Positions 33,104-44,885 are shown, counted from the stretch's first letter. The stretch is 64,000 nt of DNA from Adiantum capillus-veneris (GCA_014529385.2 CM043942.1:112252141-112316140); one strand, 5' to 3'. A program made the numbers and translations. Notes: generated by a model from the sequence alone, not told the origin.

Positions 33104-35378
33104 AGCTAGTGGTCGAAGCCTCAAAAGTCCCAGAAAAAGAATAAGCTAATAAGGAAAACTTTGAATCCAAGTTCAAAGAAATGGTTAAGACTTTATTTGA
33201 GGCTCGTATCAAATGCAACCACCCATTGCCTTAAGGGTGGATGTACATTGCATCATACTACCATAAGCTAGCGAGCTAGCCTCACAAGAGGCAAATGCAC
33301 CTTGTACGACCCCGATACCAATACACGAAATCCACTAACGCCCTATGAAGTGTAAACAAAGACAGGACGGAAAGAGCATCTTGAGCAAGAGTCCCTATTC
33401 AGAGTCATTCAAAAGGACAATGCGGCTCTAAGTGCTCTTGAATCCTTCAAAGAAATTCACAAATATCCCAAGAAGAAGGCACCTGACAAGAACAAAGTAA
33501 GATGGATAGATACTGGGTAAAACTAGAGCACTACTTAAAATTTTGGTATTTATACCAAAATTCGAGAAAGGGGAGGAGAAATATAAAAGGTGGGAACAGC
33601 CCCTAGCAGGTGGCTAGCGGTGACTGAACTAGAGGCTTCTAGAAGCAATAATTCAAAGACACTTACCATGGTAACTGATAGTACACAGTCATTCAGATAC
33701 CAATCGGAGACTATAAATAGGACCCACTATCTCATTTTGAGACTTTGAATCTTTCTTCCAACTTTCTCTAAGTTGTAATCCAAAGCCCAATACTTGTATC
33801 TTGAGCCATTTTCTAATGTGTTGTGTATTCTCATTTAGTACTTTTCCCAGTTGTAATCTTGTATCATCTAAATAATACAACTCTAGTTCCAGTTTCATTT
33901 CAAGTGTCTTTATAATTCCAGTTTCAGTCATCTTTTCCAATATTTTGTCAATCCAGTTGCAGTTTTGTCTTCCATTGCACTGAAGTTTGGTCTGAATTAT
34001 GAGTATGAAATAAACTAACTCTAACTACCAACCTGGAATAGCTATCTAAACACATTCAGGTCATTCAACCATCTATAGGAACCCCTGATTATGCATGTCC
34101 AAATCTTGGCTTAAGATTGGTGTCCCCATCTAGTCCTATCATTGCACTGACATCGCCTCCCAAGTCACATCATTCAGAGTTTTCCAACTAAGCATATTTA
34201 TGATGAGTATCTCCAAAGTATTTGAAGAAAGGTCTCATTTTCTATTTTATCCAAATAAATATCGTTTCATATCGACATGGAAGAAAGGATTGTGGCTCTT
34301 GCTAGCTTATATATGACTTTGATACCCTCAACACATTGTTAGCTCTAGCCTACTTCTTTTGATATGTGATCTTGATGCTTTGCACATGTGTTGCACTATC
34401 AATAAAAGATATGTCTTATAAAACAATCAATATCTCTTGTTGGGCCAAGGTTTGTTCACTCACCAATTACCATGACATATGATGCTTGAGGCACTCCCTT
34501 ATATAGAGCTATCTCCCATTCAATAACATGAAGAAAAGTAAAGGTCTTTGGCCCCCATGTGGTTAGAGCACTTTCGCACATAAAGGGGTGCCAAGCTATT
34601 ATGTGCTCAACAAATTTGTGCTTTTTTTAATGCAACATTTGCAAGGGAATTAAGTGCTTCATTCTTTCTTTTCAAACACTACCGATGAGAGCCAACTCTG
34701 TCGTTTTTGGCAGAGTTAGCACTAGGGATGTTGAGTTCTCACAAGATGACAAGGCAACTTGATGTAAGAAAAACTTTGTCTGCAGCTATGTGCAAACTCG
34801 GGTGTGCAAAACCTACCATAGCCAGCATAGATTGATAGATAGTGGTATGTTTTACTTTCCAGATGTAGGCACACGCTTGATCTGATCTACATGTGTTTGG
34901 GAAAACCATACTTTAAAAAAAAATTAAAGGTCAAGGAGCTTACTGACAAGCTTATAATCAGAGAAATGATGTGTTCTAGTCTTCTACATAAAACCTTCAT
35001 GCTATAAAGTGTTCTTGGCTTGGCCCACTCTATTGTAACAAGAGAGCTCTGGCTTTTATGTGTTTTAGGTTGTACCTCCAAAATGTACTTAGGTTTTGTC
35101 AGATATGTACATCGTACATGCTCAAAAAGAGCATGTGTGCACCCCTGCAGTGTCACACACAAGTGGACATTTAAATAGATATTAAATTCTCACTTGAGGA
35201 ACTATCAATTAGGTGTAGCCTACTGGAAAAGCTTCAATGTTGAGACAAGGGAGTGCACACATCAACTCCTTACATTGCTTCTTGTGCACAATTTTTTGCG
35301 CATGTTTCCTATTACTCAGGCGATGGGTGAGGGGGCCGATGCGGATGCCTTTGCACTCTAATAGATACAATAACCCGC
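33104..35378. other. No recognised gene; flank of C2
   Basis: 33104-33240 continues the decayed coding-like sequence interrupted by C2. Beyond that I see AT-rich sequence without a supported gene, RNA or repeat. Minus-strand frames at 33940-33689 and 35162-34887 have no motif. Confidence 0.35.
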
Positions 35379-36389
35379 TGTCAAGAAGTGCGCAGTGCGA
35401 CTAGGAAAGAGTCGGGTCTCTGACTGTGAGGATTGGTAGAAAAATCAAGCAAGGCGTAGATAATTTGAAGCTAAAAATACACTAAAAAGGAACAAAACTC
35501 CATCCATGAAACCTTCACTTTGAAAAGGAACCTAGATTAACTCAAAAATCTTGTGTGTGTGAAGATTAGGTGTAGCCTCACTCCTAATTGCATAGATGCA
35601 GTGCTTATTCGACTTGTTAAAAACCCTAAATTTACGATTCGATTCTTCATTGCGACCATTTCATGTAAGCTTTATTACTTCATTGGAGAATCCCAAGTAG
35701 TTATTTGAGCAGGGGAAACCCTAATTGGAGGCCTCACAGCCTCAACCATGTAGTGGAAGTAGCACGGGACTACACTAGCATCCTGTAAAGGAATGGTTGT
35801 ATCTCCTTTCTCATATACCCAAATGAGCTCATTCTTGGCTCTAAAATTTCAGTCTCTACATAGGCAACGACAGAACCATTGTTGATGTGGCATTTTGAGC
35901 TACTTTTGACCATTTTTAGTCTTTTTAAGCCCAAAAATACCCTTTTTGTTCGTAAAAAGCCCAAACAAACTGGAAAGAATCCTAAATTTGTGGAAAAATC
36001 CATTGGGCTTAAATTTCATGTTGAACCTCATTTTTTCACTTGGTAAGCACTTTGGACACGTCTTTTACGCCCACGCATGAAACCTGCTACTTTTGGCGAA
36101 CATCATTTGCATTGAATTTTCTTGGCAAAACAAGCATGCCACTTAGAAACAATTGACATTTGTACATTCATAAAGCAAATTAGGCATATATTTATGTGAA
36201 AAAACATGCCATAGTGCCACGTCTAGGGCCTCACCTGCCAATCAAGGTATGTACACGACTGCAACCGTGGCATTTATTCTCGTATATATCACACTATGTA
36301 CATTATAGCATTCGTTCCCACATTACAAAAGCATTGAGAGTGAGGTAGATATTTTTAAACTCACATCATGAATGTACCACGGCAAGAAA
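35379..36389 (-). repeat. G2 3' LTR
   Basis: An approximately 1,011-bp LTR beginning TGTCAAGAAGTGCGCAGTGC on the plus strand and ending GGCAAGAAA, where relatives have GGCACGACA. The purine tract follows inside (CCACCCCCTC at 36391-36400, G-rich on the minus strand). Confidence 0.83.
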
Positions 36390-36599
36390 TCCACCCCCTC
36401 TAAACCGGCACATCCTCTCGCATGTGCCACAGATCTCTTTTGTAGGTTCAGTCTTCATTTTAGTCCACATACATGTAAATTTGATCATTGCTTTCAATGA
36501 AATCTAACGCATAATACTCTTGTTCTTCATCCACATCCATACCATTTCATCAGAGCCTTCAATCTAACTTTCCTATGAATCAAAGGGATCTATATCACC

Positions 36600-37740
36600 T
36601 CTTCTTTTGAATAACTTGATTCTTTTCCCTGTGATGGGAATCTTCATTTTGTCCCATCCAATTCATGCAAGGTACAAGTTGCATTCCCATGTACATGTTC
36701 AACCACATTAGGACCAAACCATCTCTTTGAAAGCTTTCTTATTGTTGAATGCTAGTTGTCAAGACTGCTGTTGTACACCAACACCCATTCACCTTCCTCA
36801 ATAGCTTTAGGTCTAAGCGTGTGCCTCTTATCAAATCTGTCCTTATTCTTTAACCTTGCATCTTTCAATCATGCTACTGCATTCTCAATATCTTGAGGCC
36901 TTCTTTCTAATTGTTGTATGCACAAAGCAAGAAGGTCTTACCTACTCATTCCATCTTCAAAAGGTAATACATTCCATGTGGGAATTACATCCTCAATTGG
37001 CATTATAGGTTTTTGACCATACATCAACTCAAAAGGCATATAACCAGTAACTGAGCTTTGAGTTGTACGATCATCCCATAAAGCATAACGCAATAACCTA
37101 GGCCACTCTCCCATTTTACCTTTGGAGGCCTTAGCCAAAGCTTTAATGAAAGGAGGACACCCACGCTCCAATTTAACATTTCCCTCAGGACTATATGCAG
37201 TAGTGAGAGCAAGTTTAATGCCCAACCTAGAGAAAAATCCCTTGCTTTGTCAGAATCCAACTCACCCCTGTCCGATGTACATCATCCAAAAGGAACTTAC
37301 ATATCCCTTCTACGCTTTTCGTTCTTAGAGCATGACCTTCAACTTGGTTGGTTAAGTCTTCTCGTGCAAGCACTATGTATCTCATTTTCCATAAGCCCAA
37401 TGGCATTGTAACAGGATCTACTACCCACTTATAGCGCATGGACAATGGGTAAGTAGGGTGCAGCCCATCACAATGACGTACATTTAATTACATTTGACAG
37501 GTTTCACAAGACTCCACAAAGTGAGATACATTATCTTTATACATACCTTTCCACCAATACGTCTCTTTCATTTTAGTAAGGGTGGCCCATACACCTCTAT
37601 GTCCAGCATAAAGACTCTCATGAAACTTTTTCATAAGCTCATTTTATGCGTCCTTATCATTCACGACTCTCAACGGCATTCCATTTCTTTGTCTTGGACG
37701 CTTCCATAAGTACCCATCTTTCAAAAAGTATCCATAGGCC
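36600..37740 (-). pseudogene. G2 integrase, broken
   Basis: The integrase core and C-terminus of the G1/G2 family. The segment YKWVVDPVTMPLGLWKMRYI is followed by VLAREDLTNQVEGHALRTKS (37445-37227). TTAYSPEGNVKLERG carries the catalytic Glu, and SSVTGYMPFELMYGQKPIMP follows (37225-36938). The GPY-type C-terminus lies at about 36850-36650. Stops separate the blocks. This is the segment deleted in G1. Confidence 0.83.
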
Positions 37741-37841
37741 TTTCTCCATATTCTTTTGAACTCTTGGTCAGTCCACCCTTCTTACCTTATCAAAGTGCTC
37801 AGATAGCGTCCAATGAGCAACCAGTCACCTTGATATAGGTC

Positions 37842-38532
37842 CTATGAAAATGACTCAAGTGCATTTGATAGGCAAACATGATCACCCTTGGCATGAGAGA
37901 TACTATAGAATTGTGTGCCTACATCATTGCCCTCGACAACCATGTATTCTTCGTTTTCATACCTTACTCTTGAAAGCATATCTGCAACCAGATTATCTTT
38001 CCCTACAATATGCTTAAATTTTGGATTTAAGGACTTTATGTAGGCAATCCATCTCAACATAGCAATGTCGAGAGTTGAGCAACTTGTGATCATTCCAAGA
38101 ACGGGTAGAAAATTTGTCTCCACTATTACATTTGCTCCTATCAAATACTCTTTGTCAAATTTCAAAGTTGTGACTACTCCCCATAACTCTCTTTTTACCT
38201 GTGCATAGTTGCGTTGACGAGCACTTAGGACTTTTGCTCCAAGTCTCACCACATATCGCTTGCAATCATCATCATCTTTCCCAATCGCCCATCCAATTTT
38301 TGTGGGGCTAGTATCCACTGTCACAATTACATATCTTTCGCATTCTTAGTTTGCTTTCCTCGAAGTTGGAGACATAAGAAGCAACTTCTTTAGTTTGATC
38401 ATGGCATGGGTATGCATTTATTCCCATTAAAACTTTTGGTTCTTTCTCAAAAGTTGATACAAAGGTTCTGTCACTTGAGCATAATGTGGAATCCAGATAA
38501 CATAAAACACACATACATCCAAGAACCTTCAA
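37842..38532 (-). pseudogene. G2 RNase H, broken
   Basis: The frame 38324-37842 begins TVDTSPTKIGWAIGKDDDD with the first RNase H Asp. It continues YAQVKRELWGVVTTLKFDKE, then IAMLRWIAYIKSLNPKFKHI, and ends in AKGDHVCLSNALE. The upstream RT thumb (38532-38308) is in another frame. Confidence 0.85.
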
Positions 38533-38644
38533 ACCTCAGTTACATTAACACATGTCTCTTTCATTCTTTGAATTACATCAATCTTTGCAGGACACGGCCT
38601 TCTACCATATGGCCCGCACATATGCCCCACAATAAGAACTTCGC

Positions 38645-39461
38645 TCACACCAAACACTGACTTTTACCCAGAACAAGATAAGGTTCACTTCTTCCAATCT
38701 CATCACAATCATTGATATGGTTTGCCACATACTTGCGGCACCCCCTGGAGTCCAAAGACACATCTATATCACTTCCATCACATCCTTTGATTGGCACGTC
38801 ATCAAGGAAAGTCATCGTAGTTTGTGGTATGAAGTCACGTAGGACTTTGTTCATACCATTCATCATATGTGTAACTGAATTAGATGCTCCCTGAGGTAAG
38901 GTGCACATCCTTACTAGACCCAAAGGTGTCCTCATGGTAGTCAGGTCCGTGCTTTCCATTGCTAGTTAGAACTAATCATACCCTAAGTACAAATCCCCCA
39001 TAGAATATATTGCCCTTCCTGTGAATGCCTCTGCAAATTCATCTACAACTGGCCCTGTACCCAAATTTCTAGTTCTAACCTTGTTGACAGGTTGCATATC
39101 CTAGAAAAAGTGTAAGGAACCTTTTTTCTTTGGAACTGTGAATCACCTGTTTGAATATGGAGCACAAGAAGGCTCCAAAATACGGATCTTGATCTTTTCA
39201 TTAAGCAACTCAATGAGTTTTGGCAAATGGGCCTTTAGAACCAGAATAGGCCTTAAGTTCCAAGGTACATGAGGGATACTGAAGGTCACCGTAGGAGAAA
39301 CAATGGATGGATCAAAACACCCTATCTCATGCGGCTCGAATATAAAAGCCTTTCCATGTTTGCCAAGCATTTCTTCAAAGCATGCTCTTTCAACATATGT
39401 CAAATTGTCCTTGCAACCAATCTTTAATCTTTCAAAGTATCATATGTAAACATATGTCCAA
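38645..39461 (-). pseudogene. G2 reverse transcriptase, broken
   Basis: The fingers are in PHVPWNLRPILVLKAHLPKL and ILEPSCAPYSNR (39403-39143). The palm has LGLVRMCTLPQGASNSVTHM and TFLDDVPIKGCDG (38959-38645), with the FLDD catalytic pair. The YSMGDLYSG block lies between them in another frame. The 5' edge is the G4 insertion. Confidence 0.86.
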
Positions 39462-40400
39462 TGTTAAGGCGGTTACGCCGCTAGCGGAAGCTAAATAGCG
39501 AGAACTCAACCAACAACAGAATTTGTCAGACGAGGACGAAGCTTGACCCGCAGGCGCATGGAAACAACTAGGTGGGTGTCAAATCACCTACTCGACCTTC
39601 TAATGACAATCACTACCAAGGAAATCAAATCTAAGTTCTAAAATACGCAAGTGACTGAAATCCGTACTACGAACGAATGCTATACGAAACAGGATCTAGA
39701 ATCATCGAATCGATCTCAAACTCAAGGGGAAGTCTATACACTAGGTAAGAACAACACCCTAAAGACTTGAACTGCAAAATCAACCTATAACCACTCCGTG
39801 CGGTAAACGCGTATGAAGACAGGCCGAAAATTACAGGTGACCGAAACTTGACCCCGATGGTACGAATGTGTAGCTCTACTCGTTGTGGTTCTATAGATAT
39901 GCTGCACGCTCTATTCCGACACACGAGTTGGAAGAAAACTCACACCGAAGCTCGTAGGAACTTACCACACATAGAAGCCGATAGCGCGCACTCTTGGTAT
40001 CTGTGCGTAGCTCTCGCCGTTGCTAACACAATGGCGGTGTCGCTTCTCCAATGGCGGCTCCGTAGCTCGCGTAGCAAGGAGATAAGACTCTCTCTCTCTC
40101 TCTCTCTCTCTCAGACACAGTCACAGCGCTCAAAACTCACCTTGATTAATAATTGAATCTCTCTTTAGGTTACAAAACTTTGGCTTATATACCTCAGCCT
40201 TGGAGGTGAGAACATCTCTAATTATTTACATAAGCAGGTGAAATTACGTCGGGATTACAAGCTGGAAACTCAATTGAGTCCCGTTACTTAATGAATGGCT
40301 CAAATCAAAATTAATGTCGGAAAGACATTTATTACAATCAATGGTTACAAAATGATGGGCGTGAGCAAAAATGCGGGTGTGATCCTCTGCTGGCTCAACA
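39462..40400 (-). repeat. G4 3' LTR
   Basis: 939 bp, from TGTTAAGGCGG to GGCTCAACA on the plus strand. It contains a CT run (40089-40111), the TATA box TATATAAG on the minus strand (40184-40191) and ACGCGTATGA at 39807-39816, which equals ten bases of the G4 palindrome. Confidence 0.97.
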
Positions 40401-40412
40401 CTCCCCCCCTCC
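40401..40412 (-). other. G4 polypurine tract
   Basis: On the minus strand a run close to GGAGGGGGGGAG abuts the 3' LTR, the expected position of the plus-strand primer. It lies 37-48 bp past the stop of the extra ORF. Confidence 0.9.
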
Positions 40413-40448
40413 GCGTTCATGTCGTCCCTGACATGACTTTTGGCTTGG

Positions 40449-43400
40449 TCAATAGAGTCCTGTCGTCTTGAGCATCTGCAAATGTGATTCGTAGCGTAGG
40501 TTGCCGATGGTCAAGGTTGGGCCGAATATTTTGCTTTCGTGAGTGAAAAAGCCGGTGTAGAAAGCTTCTTCGAATGTTTGCATGTGGAAGCTAGGCAAAA
40601 ACATAATTCTTTGGTATAAGAGATGTAACACCTTTGGTGAGGGCTGCAATGAAAGATCATACATCATATCCGTCACTGTGTCGGCCGTCGATAGTAGACT
40701 TGAGGTCGTAGCTTTATCTGGCGCGAACACTTCAATGCATGCTAAGAGAGTCTTGCAGATTTTCTTTAGCATCTGACACGAAAGGTCAGGAGAGCCAGTA
40801 AAGAGTTTGATGGTGCCCGTTAGGGTTTTCACCATGTAGGATTTACCTATTCTCTCTCCTTCCTTTGGTCCTGGCATCCTTGGGTAATTAAGCCAATTTG
40901 GCTTCTTTTCTGCAATCCTGCCATGCTCTTTCCAGCTTCTGACTCTTGGCACCGGGCAGAAGGTTGCATCCTCCCGAATCTCCTTTGGAGCCTCTACCAA
41001 GTAGATGAGGTAGGCTTGGTATTTGTTCAGCCAACCTTTCCTCCATCTAGGTTGAGAATCTACAATCTTCTTTGATTGTTCATCCTTTGTGATGTCGCCT
41101 TCGTAAAGAGCGACATACTGCTCCTCCTCTATTCTCTTTTTCGTCTTTATCACTTCAAATTTCATCAGAGGGAAAGGCAGGCTTGGTTGCATCCACTCTT
41201 CATGGAGCACTTTTGTGTCTAAACCTTGAAGTCTAATGGAGATGAGGAGTCTCCTTTCCCATTCCATTTCCGCCTTGGCACTTTCCTCTGTTGACTTTTC
41301 TATTTGGTCCTGGAGCTTTTGTTCTTCTTCTTCACAGATTCCTGAAGTTGAGGCCACTTCTTGAACTGGGGCTGGATCTTCAATTGTGGTTGCCTCTCCA
41401 GTTTCTGGTAGCTCTATGGCTGCTCTCCCTGCTTCTTCTTGTGGTGTCTCTGTTTCTCTTCTTTGTTGCTCTTGGAGGTCTTGGAGCTGTTTGCGGAGGG
41501 CCTCATTTTCTGTCCTTAGTGTTTGGTTTTCTGATGTGAGCCTCTCCTCTGCAGCCAATGATCCCTCCGCCATGTGCAATCTTTGTACTTGCTCTAACCT
41601 CAGCTCTCTTTGCAAACTTCTGACCTGCTCTTCCAGAGCTGGTACGAGGGCTCCCTCTTGTTCTGTTCCTGCTCTGCCAGCTCTAGGGGTGGTCCTGAGT
41701 CTCATGATTGTCCGTTCTTGAAGTTCGACTCTTTCCCTTAGCTCAATGAGCTCATCCTTGGCTGCCTCCAGCTCATCTTCTATTCGCTCCTTTGCTTCCT
41801 GTGAACTTGTTACCTCTCTTGAAGCTTCGGCTAGTTGGAGTATCAAGCCGTCTCTCTCGTTTTCTGCGTCGTAGAGTGATGCTTTATGACTTTCAGATTC
41901 AGTCATAGCATTCTCTAACTGCTTCTGCAAATCTGCTTCCTTTTGTTTTGCTGTCTCAAGTGCTACTTCTTTTGCTCTGGATCTTTCTTTAATCTTGCTG
42001 AGCAGTTCATGCACCATGTGCATGTCTTTTTCATCATCATCTGTCAACTTGACAGCTCTTTCTGCCACCGCCTCCAATGGCTTCGGCTCGTCCATTTTTT
42101 CTTCACTCTCCATTGTACCCTTTGTCTTTTCTTTCGTCCCTTTCCGATCATCTTGCTTCCGTAGGGATATCCCATAAACTGCCTCCAGGGCCTCTTCTTC
42201 ACTGTATCCGATAGCGACCAGATCCTCATAATCATCTTTCTTTTGCTTAACTGGATCTATCTCCTTTTCCTTGGTCCCGGCCTCCGGCTTTTCCATAACT
42301 TCTGTTTCTATTTCTATTGGGGTTTCCTCCACAATAATTTCCATTTTCTTCGGGCTGGGTACAACAGTAAAAGAGGGCTGATTGTCCTCAGTCATCTTGG
42401 CTTTCCCTTTGTTTGCTTGCCCGTCTTTCTTTTGAGGTTCAGTAGACTCATCTACTTTCTTCTTCCCCTTGTCGTCCTTTTGCAGCTCAGCTTTTAAAAG
42501 CTGTACTTCCTCTTCAGTATAAGGCTCGACAGGTTGTTGCTCCAGTATGGCCTCCGACTCCTCATAAGCTCTAATATATTGATCGTATTGATCAACATGT
42601 GGCCTGGCTGAGCTGGTTCCGACTTTACTGGGGTCTGGCACCCACATTTCTTCAAAGTCCCCCTTTAGAGCTCTTTCCGCTCTAAACTGCTCCACCAGCC
42701 TTTCCATTCTTGCGGCTTTTTGACTTTTGGTTTGCTTGGGATCGGCCTTCTTCTTCACTTTCTTCTTGAGCGGCTCGTCCACGGCCTCCTCAGGTTCTGA
42801 AACTATTTCTAGTTTTCGGCGTGCTCTTGTGGATGCCCTCTTGGATACTTCTTGTTGTTCTTCCTCTTTATCGGCTTCTCTAAGCCACTCATTCTGGGAG
42901 GGAATCTGGGGCCCTTGATCCCTAGCTCCAATAGCTTCATAAGCTATTCTTGTTAGGATTTCTCCTCCTCCTATGTACTTTGGCTTCTGGTTGTGCATGG
43001 CGATTACTTGCTCGTGGATGTATTGAGCATAATTCACCTCTTTTGGCATGTTGCTTTTCAATGCCCATGTGATGGTTGTCGCAATGGCATGGGGTGGTGT
43101 AGTATACTTCTGCGGTCTTTTACTACACACATGGAAAAATTGGTTGTATAATCGGCAAAGGGTTGCCGCTCGTTGATCTGCCATATCTCCGTAGGTTGTA
43201 TTTTGTTTCTTTGATCCATAGACCTCTATGGCTTCCCTTCTTTCTCTGACAGAACTCCCTTTGTTGTGCAGCTTCAATGCATCTGCAATGAGCTGTGGAG
43301 TGATCTGTACTTCAACTGTTTCTCCATCCATGGCTGTCAACGTGGCTTTCCCATCCTTCTGAATGGATGTTGCCAACTCATACACTCTTCTTGTGTCTAC

Positions 43401-43727
43401 ACCTGATGGTCTCGAGGTGAAGAACCTGTGTAAGTCAGCCTTTTCCAGGTATTTGCTTATGTTCTCTGTTCTGCTATAATCCACTAATTCTCGTGGGATC
43501 ATAGGTACATCGACCGATTGCCCTTGAGGATCTCTGAAAGTCCCTTGGTAGATCTTTATACCCTCTTTTTCTAGTACTGCTTCCTCCATCCAAGTCTTGG
43601 TTGGCTTGAGGGTTTCCGTTGGAATATCAAAAGGTTCTGCGTCTGCAAGAGCATCCTTGATGGTTGGTCTTTTTCTCTTATTTGCCGATGACTTAGCGGA
43701 ATCCATGGATCCTGTAACTCCAATCAT
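40449..43727 (-). CDS. G4 additional ORF, 1092 codons, coiled coil
   Basis: An intact ORF from ATG 43727 in the sense of the element, between pol and the 3' LTR. A second in-frame ATG lies at 43706. The N-terminal region (about 60-285) is globular, with blocks such as LHRFFTSRPSGVDTRRVYEL, then ITPQLIADALKLHN. It resembles in outline the N-terminal domain of plant 'putative transposon protein' ORFs, a weak match by eye. Residues about 285-540 are acidic/Lys-rich and probably disordered, with a short UBA-like stretch DLVAIGYSEEEALEAV near 500. Residues about 555-775 form a long heptad coiled coil. The C-terminal 300 residues are globular and unknown. I see no signal peptide, membrane helix or catalytic motif, so it is not an obvious envelope gene. 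Five palindromes precede it. The function is unknown. Confidence 0.85.
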   Translation of the reverse strand: MIGVTGSMDSAKSSANKRKRPTIKDALADAEPFDIPTETLKPTKTWMEEAVLEKEGIKIYQGTFRDPQGQSVDVPMIPRELVDYSRTENISKYLEKADLHRFFTSRPSGVDTRRVYELATSIQKDGKATLTAMDGETVEVQITPQLIADALKLHNKGSSVRERREAIEVYGSKKQNTTYGDMADQRAATLCRLYNQFFHVCSKRPQKYTTPPHAIATTITWALKSNMPKEVNYAQYIHEQVIAMHNQKPKYIGGGEILTRIAYEAIGARDQGPQIPSQNEWLREADKEEEQQEVSKRASTRARRKLEIVSEPEEAVDEPLKKKVKKKADPKQTKSQKAARMERLVEQFRAERALKGDFEEMWVPDPSKVGTSSARPHVDQYDQYIRAYEESEAILEQQPVEPYTEEEVQLLKAELQKDDKGKKKVDESTEPQKKDGQANKGKAKMTEDNQPSFTVVPSPKKMEIIVEETPIEIETEVMEKPEAGTKEKEIDPVKQKKDDYEDLVAIGYSEEEALEAVYGISLRKQDDRKGTKEKTKGTMESEEKMDEPKPLEAVAERAVKLTDDDEKDMHMVHELLSKIKERSRAKEVALETAKQKEADLQKQLENAMTESESHKASLYDAENERDGLILQLAEASREVTSSQEAKERIEDELEAAKDELIELRERVELQERTIMRLRTTPRAGRAGTEQEGALVPALEEQVRSLQRELRLEQVQRLHMAEGSLAAEERLTSENQTLRTENEALRKQLQDLQEQQRRETETPQEEAGRAAIELPETGEATTIEDPAPVQEVASTSGICEEEEQKLQDQIEKSTEESAKAEMEWERRLLISIRLQGLDTKVLHEEWMQPSLPFPLMKFEVIKTKKRIEEEQYVALYEGDITKDEQSKKIVDSQPRWRKGWLNKYQAYLIYLVEAPKEIREDATFCPVPRVRSWKEHGRIAEKKPNWLNYPRMPGPKEGERIGKSYMVKTLTGTIKLFTGSPDLSCQMLKKICKTLLACIEVFAPDKATTSSLLSTADTVTDMMYDLSLQPSPKVLHLLYQRIMFLPSFHMQTFEEAFYTGFFTHESKIFGPTLTIGNLRYESHLQMLKTTGLY

Positions 43728-43875
43728 AGAAGTTAGCGTCTTTTTAGTAGTACTGAAAGCCGAAATGAAGCTTTTAACTATTCAAATGACTTGAAAATTG
43801 AAACATGAGCTATTCAGGGCCTAAGGATGCAATGTAGGTGAAAAAATATGCAAACTGGGCTCAAAAACATGCTTG

Positions 43876-44885
43876 AGACATCATACGCGTATGATGTCTT
43901 TTGTGTCAGAATGACTTCATATTGGTTGTGCTTGTAGCTGATAGTGTTTTCATGAGTGTCATATGCTTGGATTTGAGTTTGGATCCCATTTGGTCAAGTT
44001 TTGGCCAGTTTAGTCCAGTTCAGGCTCTTGGCAAAATTTTGAAAGGGAAATGGATTTTATGATCCAAATTGGGTAAAACTTGGTAGATTACTTTCAAATG
44101 GCATGTAGAACACTTATGTTTGGTGGTTGAAGCCCTTAGATGCCAAAATCACATAGTGAGACATCATACGCGTATGATGTCTTTTAGTGCATTTTTGGAC
44201 CAATCTTCTCTATAAGCTTGGTTTTGGCTTTAGATAGGCTTATTCAGTGGATTTATCAAGTTTGGATAGAATTTGGGCTAAAAATGGCTCAAAAGACATC
44301 ATACGCGTATGATGTCTTTTTCATCAATTTTGCATGGGATTGGTTCTGTGGATTCTCCATGTGCTAGTGAAGGACTGTTTATACTCAAATCTTGGTTTGG
44401 ACTTGAATATGTTGGATTTGGGACAAAAATAGGCTTTGTATGAAGGATTTTCTCTTAATTGGGCTAATGGGGTGATCCACTTGACCAAATGGTTCCAAAC
44501 TTCATATGTAGCATGTATTAGATATATATAATGGATGTATGATGTCAAATGAGCATTTTTGGCTCTGTAAGTGCAAATAGACATTATACGCGTATGATGT
44601 CTTTTGTGTCAAAATAGTGCTTTTGGTTCCAGATAGCTTGTAGATGTGTTAATCAACAATCCTACAAAGTTTCAATGAGTTTGGAGTTATTTTGACAAAA
44701 TTAGGACCAAAAATCAATTTTATGGCCTACTTTGCGTCTTTTTGGTTTTCCTTGGGTTTTCTAACTCCAATTCTCATGATACTTGGTTCATAGGATGTGA
44801 TTAACATGTGGAATGAGGCTATGCACTCAAATGTTGAAATGGATGTGAAAATCATGCTGTGAGACATCATACGCGTATGATGTCT
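43876..44885 (-). promoter_or_regulatory. Palindrome array A, before the extra ORF
   Basis: Five copies of a 24-bp dyad: AGACATCATACG followed directly by its own reverse complement. They sit at 43876-43899, 44159-44182, 44294-44317, 44579-44602 and 44862-44885. The fourth has one change (CAT to TAT in the left arm on the plus strand) and the others are perfect. Start-to-start spacing is 283, 135, 285 and 283 bp. The copy nearest the extra ORF is 149 bp upstream of its ATG. The sequence between copies has no ORF. It could be a binding site for a dimeric factor or an RNA stem-loop. The function is inferred from conservation and placement. Confidence 0.85.

Noticed and set aside
39667-40156. 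Frames in the G4 LTRs (also 57756-58236)
   Set aside because: They are identical in both LTRs only because the LTRs are identical, and they overlap on both strands. No coding signature.
41291-42497. Plus-strand frames opposite the extra ORF
   Set aside because: Leu/Phe/Ser-rich shadows of the Glu/Lys-rich coiled-coil coding strand.
40449-43727. Envelope-like gene for the extra ORF of G4
   Set aside because: No signal peptide, no membrane helix and no surface-protein features. The protein is charged, coiled-coil and apparently soluble.
40449-43727. Captured host gene
   Set aside because: It fits exactly between the pol spacer and the polypurine tract, runs in element sense and has the element's own palindromes upstream. 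I see no resemblance to a host protein that I know.
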